In this document: in pieces, positions 46,221 to 55,936 of the stretch
Layout of the letters: every line of letters begins with the position of its first letter
Position numbering within the stretch: the first letter of the stretch is position 1
Assembly: GCF_004792295.1 (NCBI RefSeq)
Contig: NZ_SRRY01000001.1
Span: forward strand, 351,501-415,500
Length of the DNA stretch: 64,000 bases
Direction of reading: 5' to 3'
From: Pseudoalteromonas sp. MEBiC 03607
Lineage (GTDB): Bacteria; Pseudomonadota; Gammaproteobacteria; Enterobacterales; Alteromonadaceae
Made by a program: the position numbers and the translations under genes
The notes under the pieces: model-generated
Database searches by the model: none
What the model was told of the DNA's origin: nothing
What the model saw: the letters and a program-made list of their open reading frames with translations, nothing else

Positions 46221-47186
46221 TTAGCCTCGGATAAAACCAAGTTCTTTCATTACAACGCGTAATTGCGCTTCTTGCTGCTCAAGCGATTTAATAAACGCTT
46301 CTTTTTCTTGAAATAGATTTAGCCAACCATTGCGGGCACGCACCGCTTCCCATTCAGGGGTTTGTTGCAACTTACGTAGCTTTTCTGTGTACTCGGCAAG
46401 TTTGTCTGCTGGTAAGTCTGGGGTTGCAAAAAAGCCGCGCCAGTTTACGAATTCCATGTCGTAACCTAGCGACTTTAAGGTTGGAATTGCTGGGTAATCA
46501 GGCAATTTATCGGCAGAAGTAACCGCTAAAATACGTGCCTGACCACCATTTGCGACTTCGAGTGCTTCACTTAAGCCTGTTGAAAGTAAGTTGACCTCGC
46601 CCGACAATAAACCTGCCTTCGCTTTACCACCAGCATCATAAGGAATGTAACGTAATCGACGGCCATCAATACCCGCCGCTTTCACCGCTTGTGCTGCCAC
46701 TAAGTGATCCATGCTGCCGCGCGCAGAGCCACCCGCCACTTTTACAGAGCCTGGGTCTTTTTTCATAGCATCAATAACGTCTTGCCATGTTTTAAATGGC
46801 GAGTCATTGCGCACAACAAATGCACCATAATCAGCAATCATGCTGGCAACTGGCGTTAAATCGCGATAGCTGTAAGGAATTTTGCCTGATAATGCACGCA
46901 GAACGATAGGCGTTGAGTTAACCATCAACATATCGCCTTTTTTAGTGCCCGACTCAATCAAGTAAGCAATTGCACGGCCACCGCCGCCGCCCGACATATT
47001 CTGAAACGATGCATTGTCTTCAATGCCCGCTTTCACCATTGCCTCACCGACACCACGTGCTGTGGTATCCCAACCGCCACCTGGGCCACCCGGCACCAAA
47101 AAGTGTAAGTTTGCCAATGCCAGTGGGCTGGCTACTAATAATGAAGCTGCTAAAACAGATCTTTTTAATGATTTAAACATAGTCAT
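46221..47186 (-). CDS. tctC: Tripartite tricarboxylate transporter solute-binding protein TctC
   Basis: 321-residue periplasmic binding protein of the Bug family: signal peptide (to about residue 25), HFLVPGGPGGGWDTTARGVGEAM, MSGGGGGRAIAYL, VKVAGGSARGSMDHL and GLSEALEVANGGQARILAV. The start ATG 47186 has AGGAG 9 nt upstream. Delivers substrate to TctAB; its ligand is not evident. Confidence 0.94.
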   Translation of the reverse strand: MTMFKSLKRSVLAASLLVASPLALANLHFLVPGGPGGGWDTTARGVGEAMVKAGIEDNASFQNMSGGGGGRAIAYLIESGTKKGDMLMVNSTPIVLRALSGKIPYSYRDLTPVASMIADYGAFVVRNDSPFKTWQDVIDAMKKDPGSVKVAGGSARGSMDHLVAAQAVKAAGIDGRRLRYIPYDAGGKAKAGLLSGEVNLLSTGLSEALEVANGGQARILAVTSADKLPDYPAIPTLKSLGYDMEFVNWRGFFATPDLPADKLAEYTEKLRKLQQTPEWEAVRARNGWLNLFQEKEAFIKSLEQQEAQLRVVMKELGFIRG

Positions 47187-47198
47187 AATGCACGACTC

Positions 47199-48443
47199 CT
47201 AAAATAAGTACTGCATACGAGCACTGATGCCCATACCTGAATCTTCATCACCAACCAGCGTAGAAGCACCGGCACCATCAACATCGCTGTAAATCAGGTT
47301 GCCCATAAATTTGATATCGCTGCTTAGGTAGTAAGATGTGCCTAATATATAAGTGGTTACGTCGGTACCTTGCTGTTTGCTGCTGGCATTCATTTGTGAC
47401 ACACGGGCAACAAGCTCCCATGCATCTTTAATCCCTTTTGGTTGCACAAATAACGCTGAACCTGCTTTGTAACGGCGCTGCTCACCACCTAAGAAGTAAC
47501 TTGCCGAAACATGAAAGCCATCAAATCGCTCACCATCAAGGTCATTGCTACTATCAACAGTATCTAGGTAACGGCTAGCATATTCAGCCTCTAGAGTGAA
47601 TGCATTCGCTTGGTAGGCAAATTCAAGACCGCTTTGCGACATGCTATCAAGCGCTGCCGTTTCACCACCGACTGCGTAATCGACTAAGCGAACATTAGTT
47701 TCACGCACTTCACCACGGGCAAAACGAGCACTTAAATCATTGCCGCCCATATCACGATAAGAATGCCAAGCACCTAAATGGATCACATCACCCGGTGCTG
47801 CACTTGACCAAGTTAAGCGACCTGTTACAGCCAATGTTAGTTTGTCATCTTCGTCATGGCCCGATGCACCAAACGCGTCGCTTTTGTAAACACCCACGGC
47901 GTAACGTAAGCCTGAATCTTTAAAGTATTGATAAGCCGAGATACCCCAGCGGAAGAAAGGCGAGAAGGTATTAGCAAGGGTGCTGCGCTCAATAGTATTT
48001 ATGTGTTTAGAGCTGGTTAGCGCATTGAGCGACATATCTTCACGGATTTTACCGGCTTTTACTTTTAAGCCGTTGTCGAATGCATAACGTACCCGCGCTA
48101 ACACGATTTCAGCCGTGCCTTCAGCAAATTCGAGTAGTAGTTTGTGATCCCAGTTGCCATGTTCACTTTCAACATAAGTACGGATACGACGTGGGAAGAA
48201 GTCGCTGCCTCCTGCGCCATCATTGTCGGCATTGTAAGCACCGTCGAAATAGTTGTAATCAAGTTGCACGCGACCACCAAATTCTAGGTTAAAGCCGCTT
48301 GATGTTTTTAATGAGTCCACTTCTTTTTGAAGAGCATCGAGCTGTTGCTGTAGTTGTTCAGTGTCGCTTTTTTGTGCGAATGCTGAGGTACTTGCTAGCG
48401 CCGCTGCAACGGCTAAAGCGAGCTGTGTGTTACTTGCTTTCAT
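47199..48443 (-). CDS. OprP/OprO-like outer-membrane porin
   Basis: 414 residues: signal peptide (AALASTSAFAQ), short N-terminal coiled coil (TEQLQQQLDALQKEVDSLK) and a 16-strand-type barrel ending in F (ARMQYLF). FEFGGRVQLDYNYFDG-type start is typical of the phosphate-selective porin family, though phosphate is unlikely here. As first gene of the tct operon it probably lets the carboxylate through the outer membrane. GGAG site 6 nt before ATG. Confidence 0.9.
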   Translation of the reverse strand: MKASNTQLALAVAAALASTSAFAQKSDTEQLQQQLDALQKEVDSLKTSSGFNLEFGGRVQLDYNYFDGAYNADNDGAGGSDFFPRRIRTYVESEHGNWDHKLLLEFAEGTAEIVLARVRYAFDNGLKVKAGKIREDMSLNALTSSKHINTIERSTLANTFSPFFRWGISAYQYFKDSGLRYAVGVYKSDAFGASGHDEDDKLTLAVTGRLTWSSAAPGDVIHLGAWHSYRDMGGNDLSARFARGEVRETNVRLVDYAVGGETAALDSMSQSGLEFAYQANAFTLEAEYASRYLDTVDSSNDLDGERFDGFHVSASYFLGGEQRRYKAGSALFVQPKGIKDAWELVARVSQMNASSKQQGTDVTTYILGTSYYLSSDIKFMGNLIYSDVDGAGASTLVGDEDSGMGISARMQYLF

Positions 48444-48524
48444 GAATTACTCCACACCAGATTATAATTATTTGTTGTCGTTGATCGGCCTACTGCAATC
48501 GGCGATCTGGTTTGGAGCATAGTG

Positions 48525-48542
48525 TTAACGATAGATTAACGA
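48525..48542. promoter_or_regulatory. TTAACGA direct repeats in the porin promoter
   Basis: TTAACGA at 48525-48531 and 48536-48542, 11 bp apart, 82-99 bp before the porin ATG. The phasing suits a dimeric response regulator, so the CitB-type regulator of the same operon is a candidate binder. Confidence 0.45.
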
Positions 48543-48580
48543 AATGTTTAGGGGGTAAGTTGCATTGATGGTGATAAATG

Positions 48581-48613
48581 GCTTTTTGTTCATAAAACTC
48601 ATGAACAAAAAGC
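48581..48613. promoter_or_regulatory. Perfect 13-bp inverted repeat between scoB and the porin gene
   Basis: GCTTTTTGTTCAT (48581-48593) and ATGAACAAAAAGC (48601-48613) around a 7-nt centre, 138 bp upstream of the porin start and 58 bp after the scoB stop. A T-run after the stem is missing, so it is more likely an operator for the tct operon than a scoB terminator, though both are possible. Confidence 0.5.
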
Positions 48614-48670
48614 ACATTATTGGGGTTTAGTATAAAATCTAGGCAAATTAGCTGCTTAAAAGTCGCAAAA

Positions 48671-49330
48671 CTAGCTAAACGTCATCTCAGGAATGTCACC
48701 AGAGACAATCAGCTTGCCCTGTGTCTTAGCAATAATCTCATCAACCGAAACACCCGGGGCACGCTCTAATAAATGAAATGCACCGTCTTTAATTTGTAAA
48801 AGTGCCAAATCGGTGATCACTTTATTGATACAACCAACACCCGTTAACGGCAAACTACATTCGGTCAGCAGTTTTGATTCGCCATGCTTATTTGCATGGG
48901 TCATGGTACAAATAATGTTTTTAGCACCGGCTACTAAATCCATCGCACCACCCATCCCTTTAACCAACTTTTTCGGGATCATCCAACTGGCAATGTTGCC
49001 GTTTTGGTCCACTTCAAACGCACCCAGCACGGTTAAGTCAACGTGCCCACCGCGGATCATGGCAAAGCTTTCTGCGGAACTAAATATAGCCGCCCCTTTT
49101 GCTGCGGTGACCGTTTCTTTACCTGCGTTGATCATATCAGCATCAACTTGGTCTGCACTTGGGTATGGTCCCATACCGAGTAAACCATTTTCTGATTGCA
49201 GCATCACTTCGATGCCATCAGGGACATAATTAGCGACCAAGGTTGGAATACCTATGCCCAAGTTAACGTAGTAACCATCCTGTAGTTCCATCGCCACGCG
49301 TTTAGCGATTTGTTCTCGTGATAATGCCAT
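48671..49330 (-). CDS. scoB: 3-oxoacid CoA-transferase subunit B
   Basis: 219-residue beta subunit of succinyl-CoA:acetoacetate CoA-transferase, which activates acetoacetate. The catalytic glutamate lies in LQSENGLLGMGPYP; GIGIPTLVANYVP and GGAMDLVAGAKN are also family sequences. Starts 11 nt after scoA with AAGGAG upstream. Last gene of the hydroxybutyrate operon. Confidence 0.95.
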   Translation of the reverse strand: MALSREQIAKRVAMELQDGYYVNLGIGIPTLVANYVPDGIEVMLQSENGLLGMGPYPSADQVDADMINAGKETVTAAKGAAIFSSAESFAMIRGGHVDLTVLGAFEVDQNGNIASWMIPKKLVKGMGGAMDLVAGAKNIICTMTHANKHGESKLLTECSLPLTGVGCINKVITDLALLQIKDGAFHLLERAPGVSVDEIIAKTQGKLIVSGDIPEMTFS

Positions 49331-49341
49331 CAGCGTGCTCC

Positions 49342-50049
49342 TTATTGATTCTCTTGCTTAGTGGTAACTTTCTCGATGCGTTTTTCAAATTCACCTTTAA
49401 TCACCCTGTCAATATAGATACCCGGCGTGTGAATTTGGCTTGGCTCCAGCTCCCCTGGCTCAACAATTTCTTCAACTTCAAGAACCGTTATTTTACCTGC
49501 GGTTGCGGCCATCGGGTTAAAGTTCATCGCCGTATGACGATAAATACAGTTACCGTAGCGGTCTGCTTTCCACGCTTTAACTATCGCAAAGTCGCCAGTA
49601 ATGCTTGGCTCTAATAAATAGTCACGACCATTAATATTGCGGGTTTCTTTACCGTCAGCCACCGGGGTACCCACGCCAGTTGCGGTATAAAATGCAGGAA
49701 TGCCCGCACCGCCAGCTCGCATTTTTTCAGCTAAGGTGCCTTGTGGAGTGAGCTCAACTTCAAGTTCACCATTTAATAGTTGCTGCTCAAATAGCGCGTT
49801 TTCACCAACGTAAGAAGCAACCATCTTGCTGATTTGCTTGTCTTCAAGCAGCACACCTAAACCAAAACCATCAACACCACAGTTATTCGATACCACGGTT
49901 AAATCTCGGGTGCCTTGCCGTTTGATTTGCGCAATCAGCCCTTCAGGAATGCCGCATAAACCAAAACCACCGGCTATCACTGTCATGCCATCTTCAAGGC
50001 CAGCCATCGCTTCGCTATAACTTGTAACTACTTTATCAAAACCTGCCAT
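49342..50049 (-). CDS. scoA: 3-oxoacid CoA-transferase subunit A
   Basis: 235-residue alpha subunit of the same CoA-transferase. [17 protein letters not shown] and [18 protein letters not shown] with [15 protein letters not shown] are typical. An AGGAGGAG site precedes the ATG. Confidence 0.95.
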   Translation of the reverse strand: MAGFDKVVTSYSEAMAGLEDGMTVIAGGFGLCGIPEGLIAQIKRQGTRDLTVVSNNCGVDGFGLGVLLEDKQISKMVASYVGENALFEQQLLNGELEVELTPQGTLAEKMRAGGAGIPAFYTATGVGTPVADGKETRNINGRDYLLEPSITGDFAIVKAWKADRYGNCIYRHTAMNFNPMAATAGKITVLEVEEIVEPGELEPSQIHTPGIYIDRVIKGEFEKRIEKVTTKQENQ

Positions 50050-50058
50050 TGGCTCCTC

Positions 50059-50820
50059 CTATTGTGCAGTCCAACCGCCATCAATGGCGATTGCTTGGGC
50101 GGTAATATTGCGAGCTGCATCGGCCATTAAAAAGCTAACGGTATGCAGGATCTCATCTAAGCCGATAAATGCTTTTTTCGGCATCGGTGCTAGCATAATT
50201 GTTTCGATCACTTGTTGCTCAGAAATGCCATGTTCTTTGGCTTGCGAGGCAATTTGTTGCTCCACAAGCGGCGTTTTTACATAGGCTGGGCACACGGTAT
50301 TAATCGTGATATTGGCATCGCCAGTTTCGAGTGCCATGGTTTTAGCAAAGCCGATTAAGCCATGTTTTGCAGAGATATAAGCCGACTTATATTTAGACGC
50401 CACCATCGCATGGATTGAACCAATATTAATGATGCGACCAAAATCTTGCTCACGCATGCGAGGGAGTACTGCCTTGGTCATCATCGCCGGGCCAACCAGC
50501 ATAACTTGCTGTAAGAACTGCCATTTATCAGCCGGAAAATCTTCAAGCTTCGCAACGTGCTGAATACCCGCATTATTAATAAGTACATCAATTGGCTGAT
50601 TAAGCTCAGTGAAAAACTGCTCTATTGCATTACTATCTGCCACATTAAGTGCATACCCTTCGGCGCTACCACCTTGCTCAACAATGCCTGCTGCCGCTTG
50701 TTGTGCTGCTTGCTGATTTAAATCAGTCACAATAATAGTGTGACCTTGCATCGCCAGTTGCTGGGCAACATAGAGACCAATACCACTGGCTGCACCGGTA
50801 ATTAAAACTGTTTTGCTCAT
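50059..50820 (-). CDS. bdhA: 3-hydroxybutyrate dehydrogenase
   Basis: 253-residue SDR that oxidises (R)-3-hydroxybutyrate to acetoacetate with NAD. Glycine motif TGAASGIG, NNAGIQHVAKLEDFP, catalytic Ser in INIGSIHA and YISAKHGLIGF (YxxxK), then CPAYVKTPLV. The sequence and its place beside scoAB point to 3-hydroxybutyrate as substrate. Confidence 0.93.
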   Translation of the reverse strand: MSKTVLITGAASGIGLYVAQQLAMQGHTIIVTDLNQQAAQQAAAGIVEQGGSAEGYALNVADSNAIEQFFTELNQPIDVLINNAGIQHVAKLEDFPADKWQFLQQVMLVGPAMMTKAVLPRMREQDFGRIINIGSIHAMVASKYKSAYISAKHGLIGFAKTMALETGDANITINTVCPAYVKTPLVEQQIASQAKEHGISEQQVIETIMLAPMPKKAFIGLDEILHTVSFLMADAARNITAQAIAIDGGWTAQ

Positions 50821-50824
50821 CGGG

Positions 50825-52012
50825 CTACTCCTCTAAAAACTCACTGATAAGCTGCGCTTTCGGGGCGATTGAGAAAATGCCATCAAGGTGTCCCCAACCC
50901 CCTTCAATTTCTGAAATCTCAACGTCTTTACCTGCCGCTTTCATGGTGTCAAACACTGTACGCATGTTTTCAGGGCGAAGAAGTAAGTCGTTCGTTGCGG
51001 GTAGTAATAATGTTTTGGCAGAGACATTTTTAAGCGCCGTTGTTAAATCACTTTGCATGCCAGCGGTAAATAGTTGTGATGCCCGGACCAAATAAAGTAC
51101 ATGGTTGGCATCTTGCGTTTTCGCTCGTGCCATTGCGCGCTGAGCGAGTACTTGGTTTAACTTAGGCAAGGTACGAATATCTTTTAACGCACCTTCATCC
51201 AATACATTAAAGTCAGGGAAGCTCGCGTTATAAATAATTGGATGCATCGCATCTTGTGTAATATTAAGCATGGTTGCTGCTAAGCCATCTAGCGGACGCT
51301 CTTTGCCGTAGTAATTACCTTGCTGCCAATTTTTATCTAAACGAATTGGTAACGCCCATTTTTCAAGGGCCGCGACTGTCCATGCATCCATAGTTGCAGC
51401 GCCAATCACATGAATTAAACGCTCTACTTTATCTGGATAACGTGTTGCCCACTCAAGTGCTTGAAACGATCCCATTGATGCGCCCATCACAGCATGTAAT
51501 TTAGTGATACCTAGGCTGTCGAGTAAGCGCTTTTGCACATTCACAAAGTCAGTAATCGTAACCACTGGGAAATCTAAACCATATGGTTTACCTGTTTTTG
51601 GATTGATTGAGGCAGGGCCTGTGGTGATGACATTCGGATCATGCCAGTTGGCATTCACTAAAGTATCTGAACTAATAACATAATATTTATTAGTATCGAT
51701 AGCTTTACCTGGGCCGATAATCGCATCCCAATAACCCGGTAGGGCATCATCCGCTTTATATTTACCTGCGGCATGAGAAGTACCAGAGAAGTAATGGGTA
51801 ATTAAAATCACGTTATCTTTATTGGCGTTTAGTTTTCCGTAACTTTCCCAGCCAATGTCCACTTGCTCTAACGTCACACCAGACACTGTGGTAAAATCTT
51901 TTGTCGTAAAATGCTGTTTTTCCACCAGCATGGTGTCGGCTTTGTTGGCAGCGCCAAACGCAGTGCTACTAAATACAACTAGCCATAGCAAAATTATTAA
52001 TTTGGTTTTCAT
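50825..52012 (-). CDS. Secreted MetX-like alpha/beta hydrolase
   Basis: 395 residues with a signal peptide (KLIILLWLVVFSSTAFG). The domain resembles homoserine O-acetyltransferase: GPASINPKTGKPYGLDFP, nucleophile S179 in GASMGS, Asp in TNDLLL and His in GWGHLDG. A secreted protein cannot do cytoplasmic methionine synthesis, and it sits between a GntP-type permease and hydroxybutyrate dehydrogenase. I infer an esterase releasing 3-hydroxybutyrate or a related acid from an ester or oligomer; this is not proven. Confidence 0.8.
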   Translation of the reverse strand: MKTKLIILLWLVVFSSTAFGAANKADTMLVEKQHFTTKDFTTVSGVTLEQVDIGWESYGKLNANKDNVILITHYFSGTSHAAGKYKADDALPGYWDAIIGPGKAIDTNKYYVISSDTLVNANWHDPNVITTGPASINPKTGKPYGLDFPVVTITDFVNVQKRLLDSLGITKLHAVMGASMGSFQALEWATRYPDKVERLIHVIGAATMDAWTVAALEKWALPIRLDKNWQQGNYYGKERPLDGLAATMLNITQDAMHPIIYNASFPDFNVLDEGALKDIRTLPKLNQVLAQRAMARAKTQDANHVLYLVRASQLFTAGMQSDLTTALKNVSAKTLLLPATNDLLLRPENMRTVFDTMKAAGKDVEISEIEGGWGHLDGIFSIAPKAQLISEFLEE

Positions 52013-52021
52013 TGCTGTTCC

Positions 52022-53323
52022 TTAAAAGAAAATAAAGAGTCCGAGTGCCAATGCGACACCGATAAGCGGAATAACCGCAGTCAGCGCTGCCATTGACCAA
52101 TACGCTCGTTGATGTGTTTCTTTACAGATAGCGCGTATTGTTGTGACCACATAACCATTATGCGGCAAGGTATCGAGGGCTCCAGAACTAATTGCCACTA
52201 CACGATGCAGCTGTTCAGGGTTTACACCCATGTCTAAATAACCCGGTGCGACAAGTGGTAATGCAATGGCTTGCCCGCCTGAAGCAGAGCCTGTTAAGCC
52301 AGCAATTACACTGACCGCAACCGCAGCACCAACCAACTCATTACCCGGCATATGGGTCATCACATCGACAGCGGCGGTAAATGCCGGTGATACTTTCGCC
52401 ACAGCGCCAAAACCAACCACAGCAGCGGTGTTACCGATTGCTACTAAAGCGCCAGTTGTACCAACATTAATAGCGTTACCCATATCGTGAAAATGCTTAA
52501 AATTGATAATCACAATACTCAACACACCACCAAGCAAGGCAACAATAAGCGCTGTTTGCTGTAGTACATCATGTAGTGTAAATGATAAAAGTAGCACCAC
52601 GATCAGCGGGATCACACCTGTAATTGGGTGCGGACGACGACGCTCAATAATGACAGGATCATCATCACGCGCTTCAAAGGTCTCGCCGTTAGCAACGGCT
52701 TTTTTGATCATCTTGTTTAACCAAAAGTAACCTGCTGTCGCCATGAAAATAGCCACCACTAAGCTCACTTCCCATGCTGCATAAGGTGACGTACCAAGGT
52801 GTTTAACCGGGATCCAGTTTTGAATTTCTGGCGAGCCTGCCGAGGTCATGGTAAAGGTCACCGAACCAAATGCCAGCGTTGCTGGAATAAAGCGGCGCGG
52901 TAAATTTGCATCTTTAAACAGACTTAATGCCATTGGGTAAACAGAAAACGCAACGATAAAGACGCTCACGCCACCGTAGGTTAAAACTGCACAGGCAATC
53001 ACAACCGCTAGAACCGCGTGCTTCATACCTAGTTTACCCACAATGTAGCTTGCAACACTGTCAGCAGCACCGGTGTCTTCCATAAACTTACCGAATAACG
53101 AACCCAGTAAGAACATAAAGAACCACGCACTTAAGAAGCCTGCAAAGCCATCCATATAGGCGTTAATAAAGTTTGTATCTGCCGATACAGGGAAAATGGC
53201 CATGCCACTACTAAGTGCAACTAATAGTGCACAGATTGGCGCAGCGATAAATAAATTTACCCCACGCAGCGTTAAAATGATCAGCAGTATCAAACCGCCT
53301 AACAGTCCTATCATGCTCAGCAT
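52022..53323 (-). CDS. GntP-family permease, probably for 3-hydroxybutyrate
   Basis: About 433 residues and 12 membrane helices; GGVSVFIVAFSVYPMALSLF and SGALDTLPHNGYVVTTIRAICKETH are GntP-family features. Close relatives carry gluconate or hydroxybutyrate; operon context favours hydroxybutyrate. Start taken at ATG 53323, which has AGGA 6 nt upstream; ATG 53329 touches that site. First gene of the operon. Confidence 0.87.
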   Translation of the reverse strand: MLSMIGLLGGLILLIILTLRGVNLFIAAPICALLVALSSGMAIFPVSADTNFINAYMDGFAGFLSAWFFMFLLGSLFGKFMEDTGAADSVASYIVGKLGMKHAVLAVVIACAVLTYGGVSVFIVAFSVYPMALSLFKDANLPRRFIPATLAFGSVTFTMTSAGSPEIQNWIPVKHLGTSPYAAWEVSLVVAIFMATAGYFWLNKMIKKAVANGETFEARDDDPVIIERRRPHPITGVIPLIVVLLLSFTLHDVLQQTALIVALLGGVLSIVIINFKHFHDMGNAINVGTTGALVAIGNTAAVVGFGAVAKVSPAFTAAVDVMTHMPGNELVGAAVAVSVIAGLTGSASGGQAIALPLVAPGYLDMGVNPEQLHRVVAISSGALDTLPHNGYVVTTIRAICKETHQRAYWSMAALTAVIPLIGVALALGLFIFF

Positions 53324-53413
53324 AGACATTCCTATAATTATTGTTATTACACAGATGAGGTGACATCGGAATAATGCCTTCAGTCTTACCCTAAGCGTTC
53401 AAAAAATACATAA

Positions 53414-53494
53414 CACTAAGGTACTATCTGCTTTAAAAATAGCTTAATTGCTTGATAAATAAAGGGCTGTGGCGGGTATAGCACTATGGTACTA
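53414..53494. promoter_or_regulatory. CACTAWGGTACTA direct repeats in the permease/TonB-receptor promoter
   Basis: CACTAAGGTACTA at 53414-53426 and CACTATGGTACTA at 53482-53494 (12/13 identical, 68 bp apart) in the divergent region. One likely serves each promoter. The orphan NarL-type response regulator at 56023 is a candidate binder. Confidence 0.5.
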
Positions 53495-53618
53495 ATTCAA
53501 TTTTTGCAACTATCTTCTACATTAACTGACAGGTGACACGGGCAAATCTTATTAAGTCTTCGGCAACATCAATGTGAGTGGCCATAAGACTAATGACAAC
53601 AATAACAAGGAATACAAC

Positions 53619-55910
53619 ATGATAAAGCTTAACCCAAAAGTCGCGCCACTTACTCTGGCTGTATCACTTGCTTTGGCAGGTGTCAGTGCTCAAGCGGCAG
53701 AACAAGCCGAACCTGCAGCAAAAAAAGGGGAACTTGAACGCATTCAGGTAACAGCACGTAAAACTGTTGAAAACTTGCAAGAAGTTCCTGTCGCAGTCAC
53801 TTCAGTGGGTGCTGAAGAACTGGCAGAAAACGGCATCGTCGTTATGACCGAAGTTCAGCAGTTCTCGCCAAATACCACCTTGCAAGCAAGCCGTGGTACA
53901 AACTCTACTATTACCGCGTTTATTCGTGGTGTAGGTCAGCAAGATCCACTTTGGGGTTATGAGCCGGGTGTAGGTATCTATATTGATGATGTCTACCTTG
54001 CTCGCCCTCAAGGTGCCGTACTTGACCTTCTTGATGTGCAACAAATCGAAGTATTACGTGGTCCACAAGGGACGCTTTACGGTAAAAATACCATTGGTGG
54101 TGCAATTAAATACGTCACCAAAGAAATGAGCGGTGATGCAACGTTAAACATTCAAGGCACTGTAGGTAGCTATAACCAAAAAGATTTAAAAATTACCGGC
54201 CAATTACCGATTGTTGACGAAAAGCTTTACGTAGGGTTTGGTTTTGCAACGCTAAATCGTGATGGCTTTGGTGAGTTTTTAACATCGGCTCTTGATAACC
54301 AAGACCGCGAAAACTACAACAAAGACGTAACCGCAGCTCGTGTTACCTTAGAGTACACACCGACCGATGACCTTTTCTTCCGCTTAGCGTGGGATAAAAC
54401 AGAAGATAAATCTAACGCGAAAGGCGGCTATCGTTTACTGCCTAGTCTACTAACTGATGCGCCAGTGCCAAACAGCGTGTATGACTCATACACCAGCTTG
54501 CCTACATGGAACAAAGTTGAACTTGAAGGCTACAGCCTGACTGCACGTTGGGATATGAGTGATAGCACAAGTATTAAATACATAGGTTCAAGCCGCGAAA
54601 GTTACTCTCCAACAAATATCGACTTTGACAATACCTCGTTGCCAATTTTCGATGTACCGGCTATTTACGATGATGAGCAAACCACTCACGAGTTACAGCT
54701 AAATCATCAAGGGGATAACTACAAGCTTGTATCAGGCCTTTACTATTATGATGGTGAATCATGTGGTCAATTTGAAGCTATTTTAGGTATCTTAGGTCAA
54801 AGCCTAGGTGCACCGGGTCTAACTCGTGAAGTAAGCGGTTGTAGTAACTCAAACAGTAAAGCAGCTTATATTCAAGGCTCGATTGATTTAACCGATAAAT
54901 GGTCAATGACACTCGGCGCGCGTTACACCAAAGATAAAAAAGAAGCACAGGTTAACAACGGCCTCATCTTTGACATTGTTTACCCTGAGTCAGGTTGGGT
55001 GCCAGGTTACACTCGACCAGAAGGCCAACTTGTACCAACGGTACTCGATGATGAAGAAGAGTGGTCACGTTTCACACCGCGTGCAGGTGTTGAATACCAA
55101 TATTCAAACGACATCATGTTCTTTGCAAGTTATGCGCAAGGCTTTAAGTCAGGTACTTTCAACCCACGTGCAACTACTGCAGAGCCAGCAGCAAAACCAG
55201 AAATCGTTGATTCATTCGAAATCGGTATGAAGAGTGAGTGGAACAACAACTTACGTGCAAACGTCACTTTATTCACCCTTGACCATAAAGACCGTCAATA
55301 TATTTCGGTATTACCGGGCGATAGCGCAGCAGATCTAAATCAACGCTTGGGTAACATTGGTGAGTCAACATCAGATGGTATTGAGCTTGAGCTTAACTAT
55401 GTTGCAACAGAATCACTCAGCTTTGATGCATCAGTAGGTTACATCGATAGTAACTTCGATAACGTAATTGATTACGACCCAGAAACCGGTGAAGCATTCG
55501 ATAAATCAGATCGCTTTACGGTATCAAACACACCTGATTTAACCTTTAACCTGGGTGCAACGTACCGTATGTACACAGAAATGGGTGACTTTGTTATCAA
55601 TGGTAACTACTACCACAGAGGCGACTACGCGCTATTCGAAGAAGATAGCCTATTAACGCAAGATGCTTACGGTATCTTTAATATGGGTATCACTTGGTAC
55701 AGCACTGATGGCCACTGGACTGCTGGTCTTTACGGTAAAAACTTAACGGATGAAGAGTACATGATTGGTGGTTACCAGTTCGTAGCGCCTGATCCAACAG
55801 ACCCAACAGATACCAGCAAATACACCCCAGGTTTAGGTGGTGATAATACGCTGATCGGTTACTACGGCGACCCTCGCACTGTAGCCTTCACTGTTGGTTA
55901 CCGTTTCTAA
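53619..55910 (+). CDS. TonB-dependent outer-membrane receptor
   Basis: 763 residues: signal peptide (to about residue 25), TonB-box-like LERIQVTARK, plug domain (LQEVPVAVTSVGAEEL ... IEVLRGPQGTLYGKNTIGGAI) and a 22-strand barrel ending VGYRF. ATG 53619 has an AAGG site 9 nt upstream; the longer ORF start (53574) does not give a signal peptide at the N-terminus. Divergent from the hydroxybutyrate operon, so it may import a related ester or oligomer; siderophore use cannot be excluded. Confidence 0.92.
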   Translation: MIKLNPKVAPLTLAVSLALAGVSAQAAEQAEPAAKKGELERIQVTARKTVENLQEVPVAVTSVGAEELAENGIVVMTEVQQFSPNTTLQASRGTNSTITAFIRGVGQQDPLWGYEPGVGIYIDDVYLARPQGAVLDLLDVQQIEVLRGPQGTLYGKNTIGGAIKYVTKEMSGDATLNIQGTVGSYNQKDLKITGQLPIVDEKLYVGFGFATLNRDGFGEFLTSALDNQDRENYNKDVTAARVTLEYTPTDDLFFRLAWDKTEDKSNAKGGYRLLPSLLTDAPVPNSVYDSYTSLPTWNKVELEGYSLTARWDMSDSTSIKYIGSSRESYSPTNIDFDNTSLPIFDVPAIYDDEQTTHELQLNHQGDNYKLVSGLYYYDGESCGQFEAILGILGQSLGAPGLTREVSGCSNSNSKAAYIQGSIDLTDKWSMTLGARYTKDKKEAQVNNGLIFDIVYPESGWVPGYTRPEGQLVPTVLDDEEEWSRFTPRAGVEYQYSNDIMFFASYAQGFKSGTFNPRATTAEPAAKPEIVDSFEIGMKSEWNNNLRANVTLFTLDHKDRQYISVLPGDSAADLNQRLGNIGESTSDGIELELNYVATESLSFDASVGYIDSNFDNVIDYDPETGEAFDKSDRFTVSNTPDLTFNLGATYRMYTEMGDFVINGNYYHRGDYALFEEDSLLTQDAYGIFNMGITWYSTDGHWTAGLYGKNLTDEEYMIGGYQFVAPDPTDPTDTSKYTPGLGGDNTLIGYYGDPRTVAFTVGYRF

Positions 55911-55936
55911 AATAGAACCTAAATCCTTGTGTGAGA

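Noticed and set aside
48581..48613. Plain rho-independent terminator for scoB
   Set aside because: The stem is mostly A/T and there is no T-run after it on the minus strand, so I list it as an operator candidate instead.
50825..52012. Annotation as homoserine O-acetyltransferase (metX) for methionine biosynthesis
   Set aside because: The protein has a signal peptide and sits in a hydroxybutyrate operon, with no met gene or met box near it.
53330..53618. Sigma54 promoter near the GGCGGG stretch upstream of the TonB receptor
   Set aside because: No GG-N10-GC arrangement with a TTGC-like -12 part could be found on either strand.
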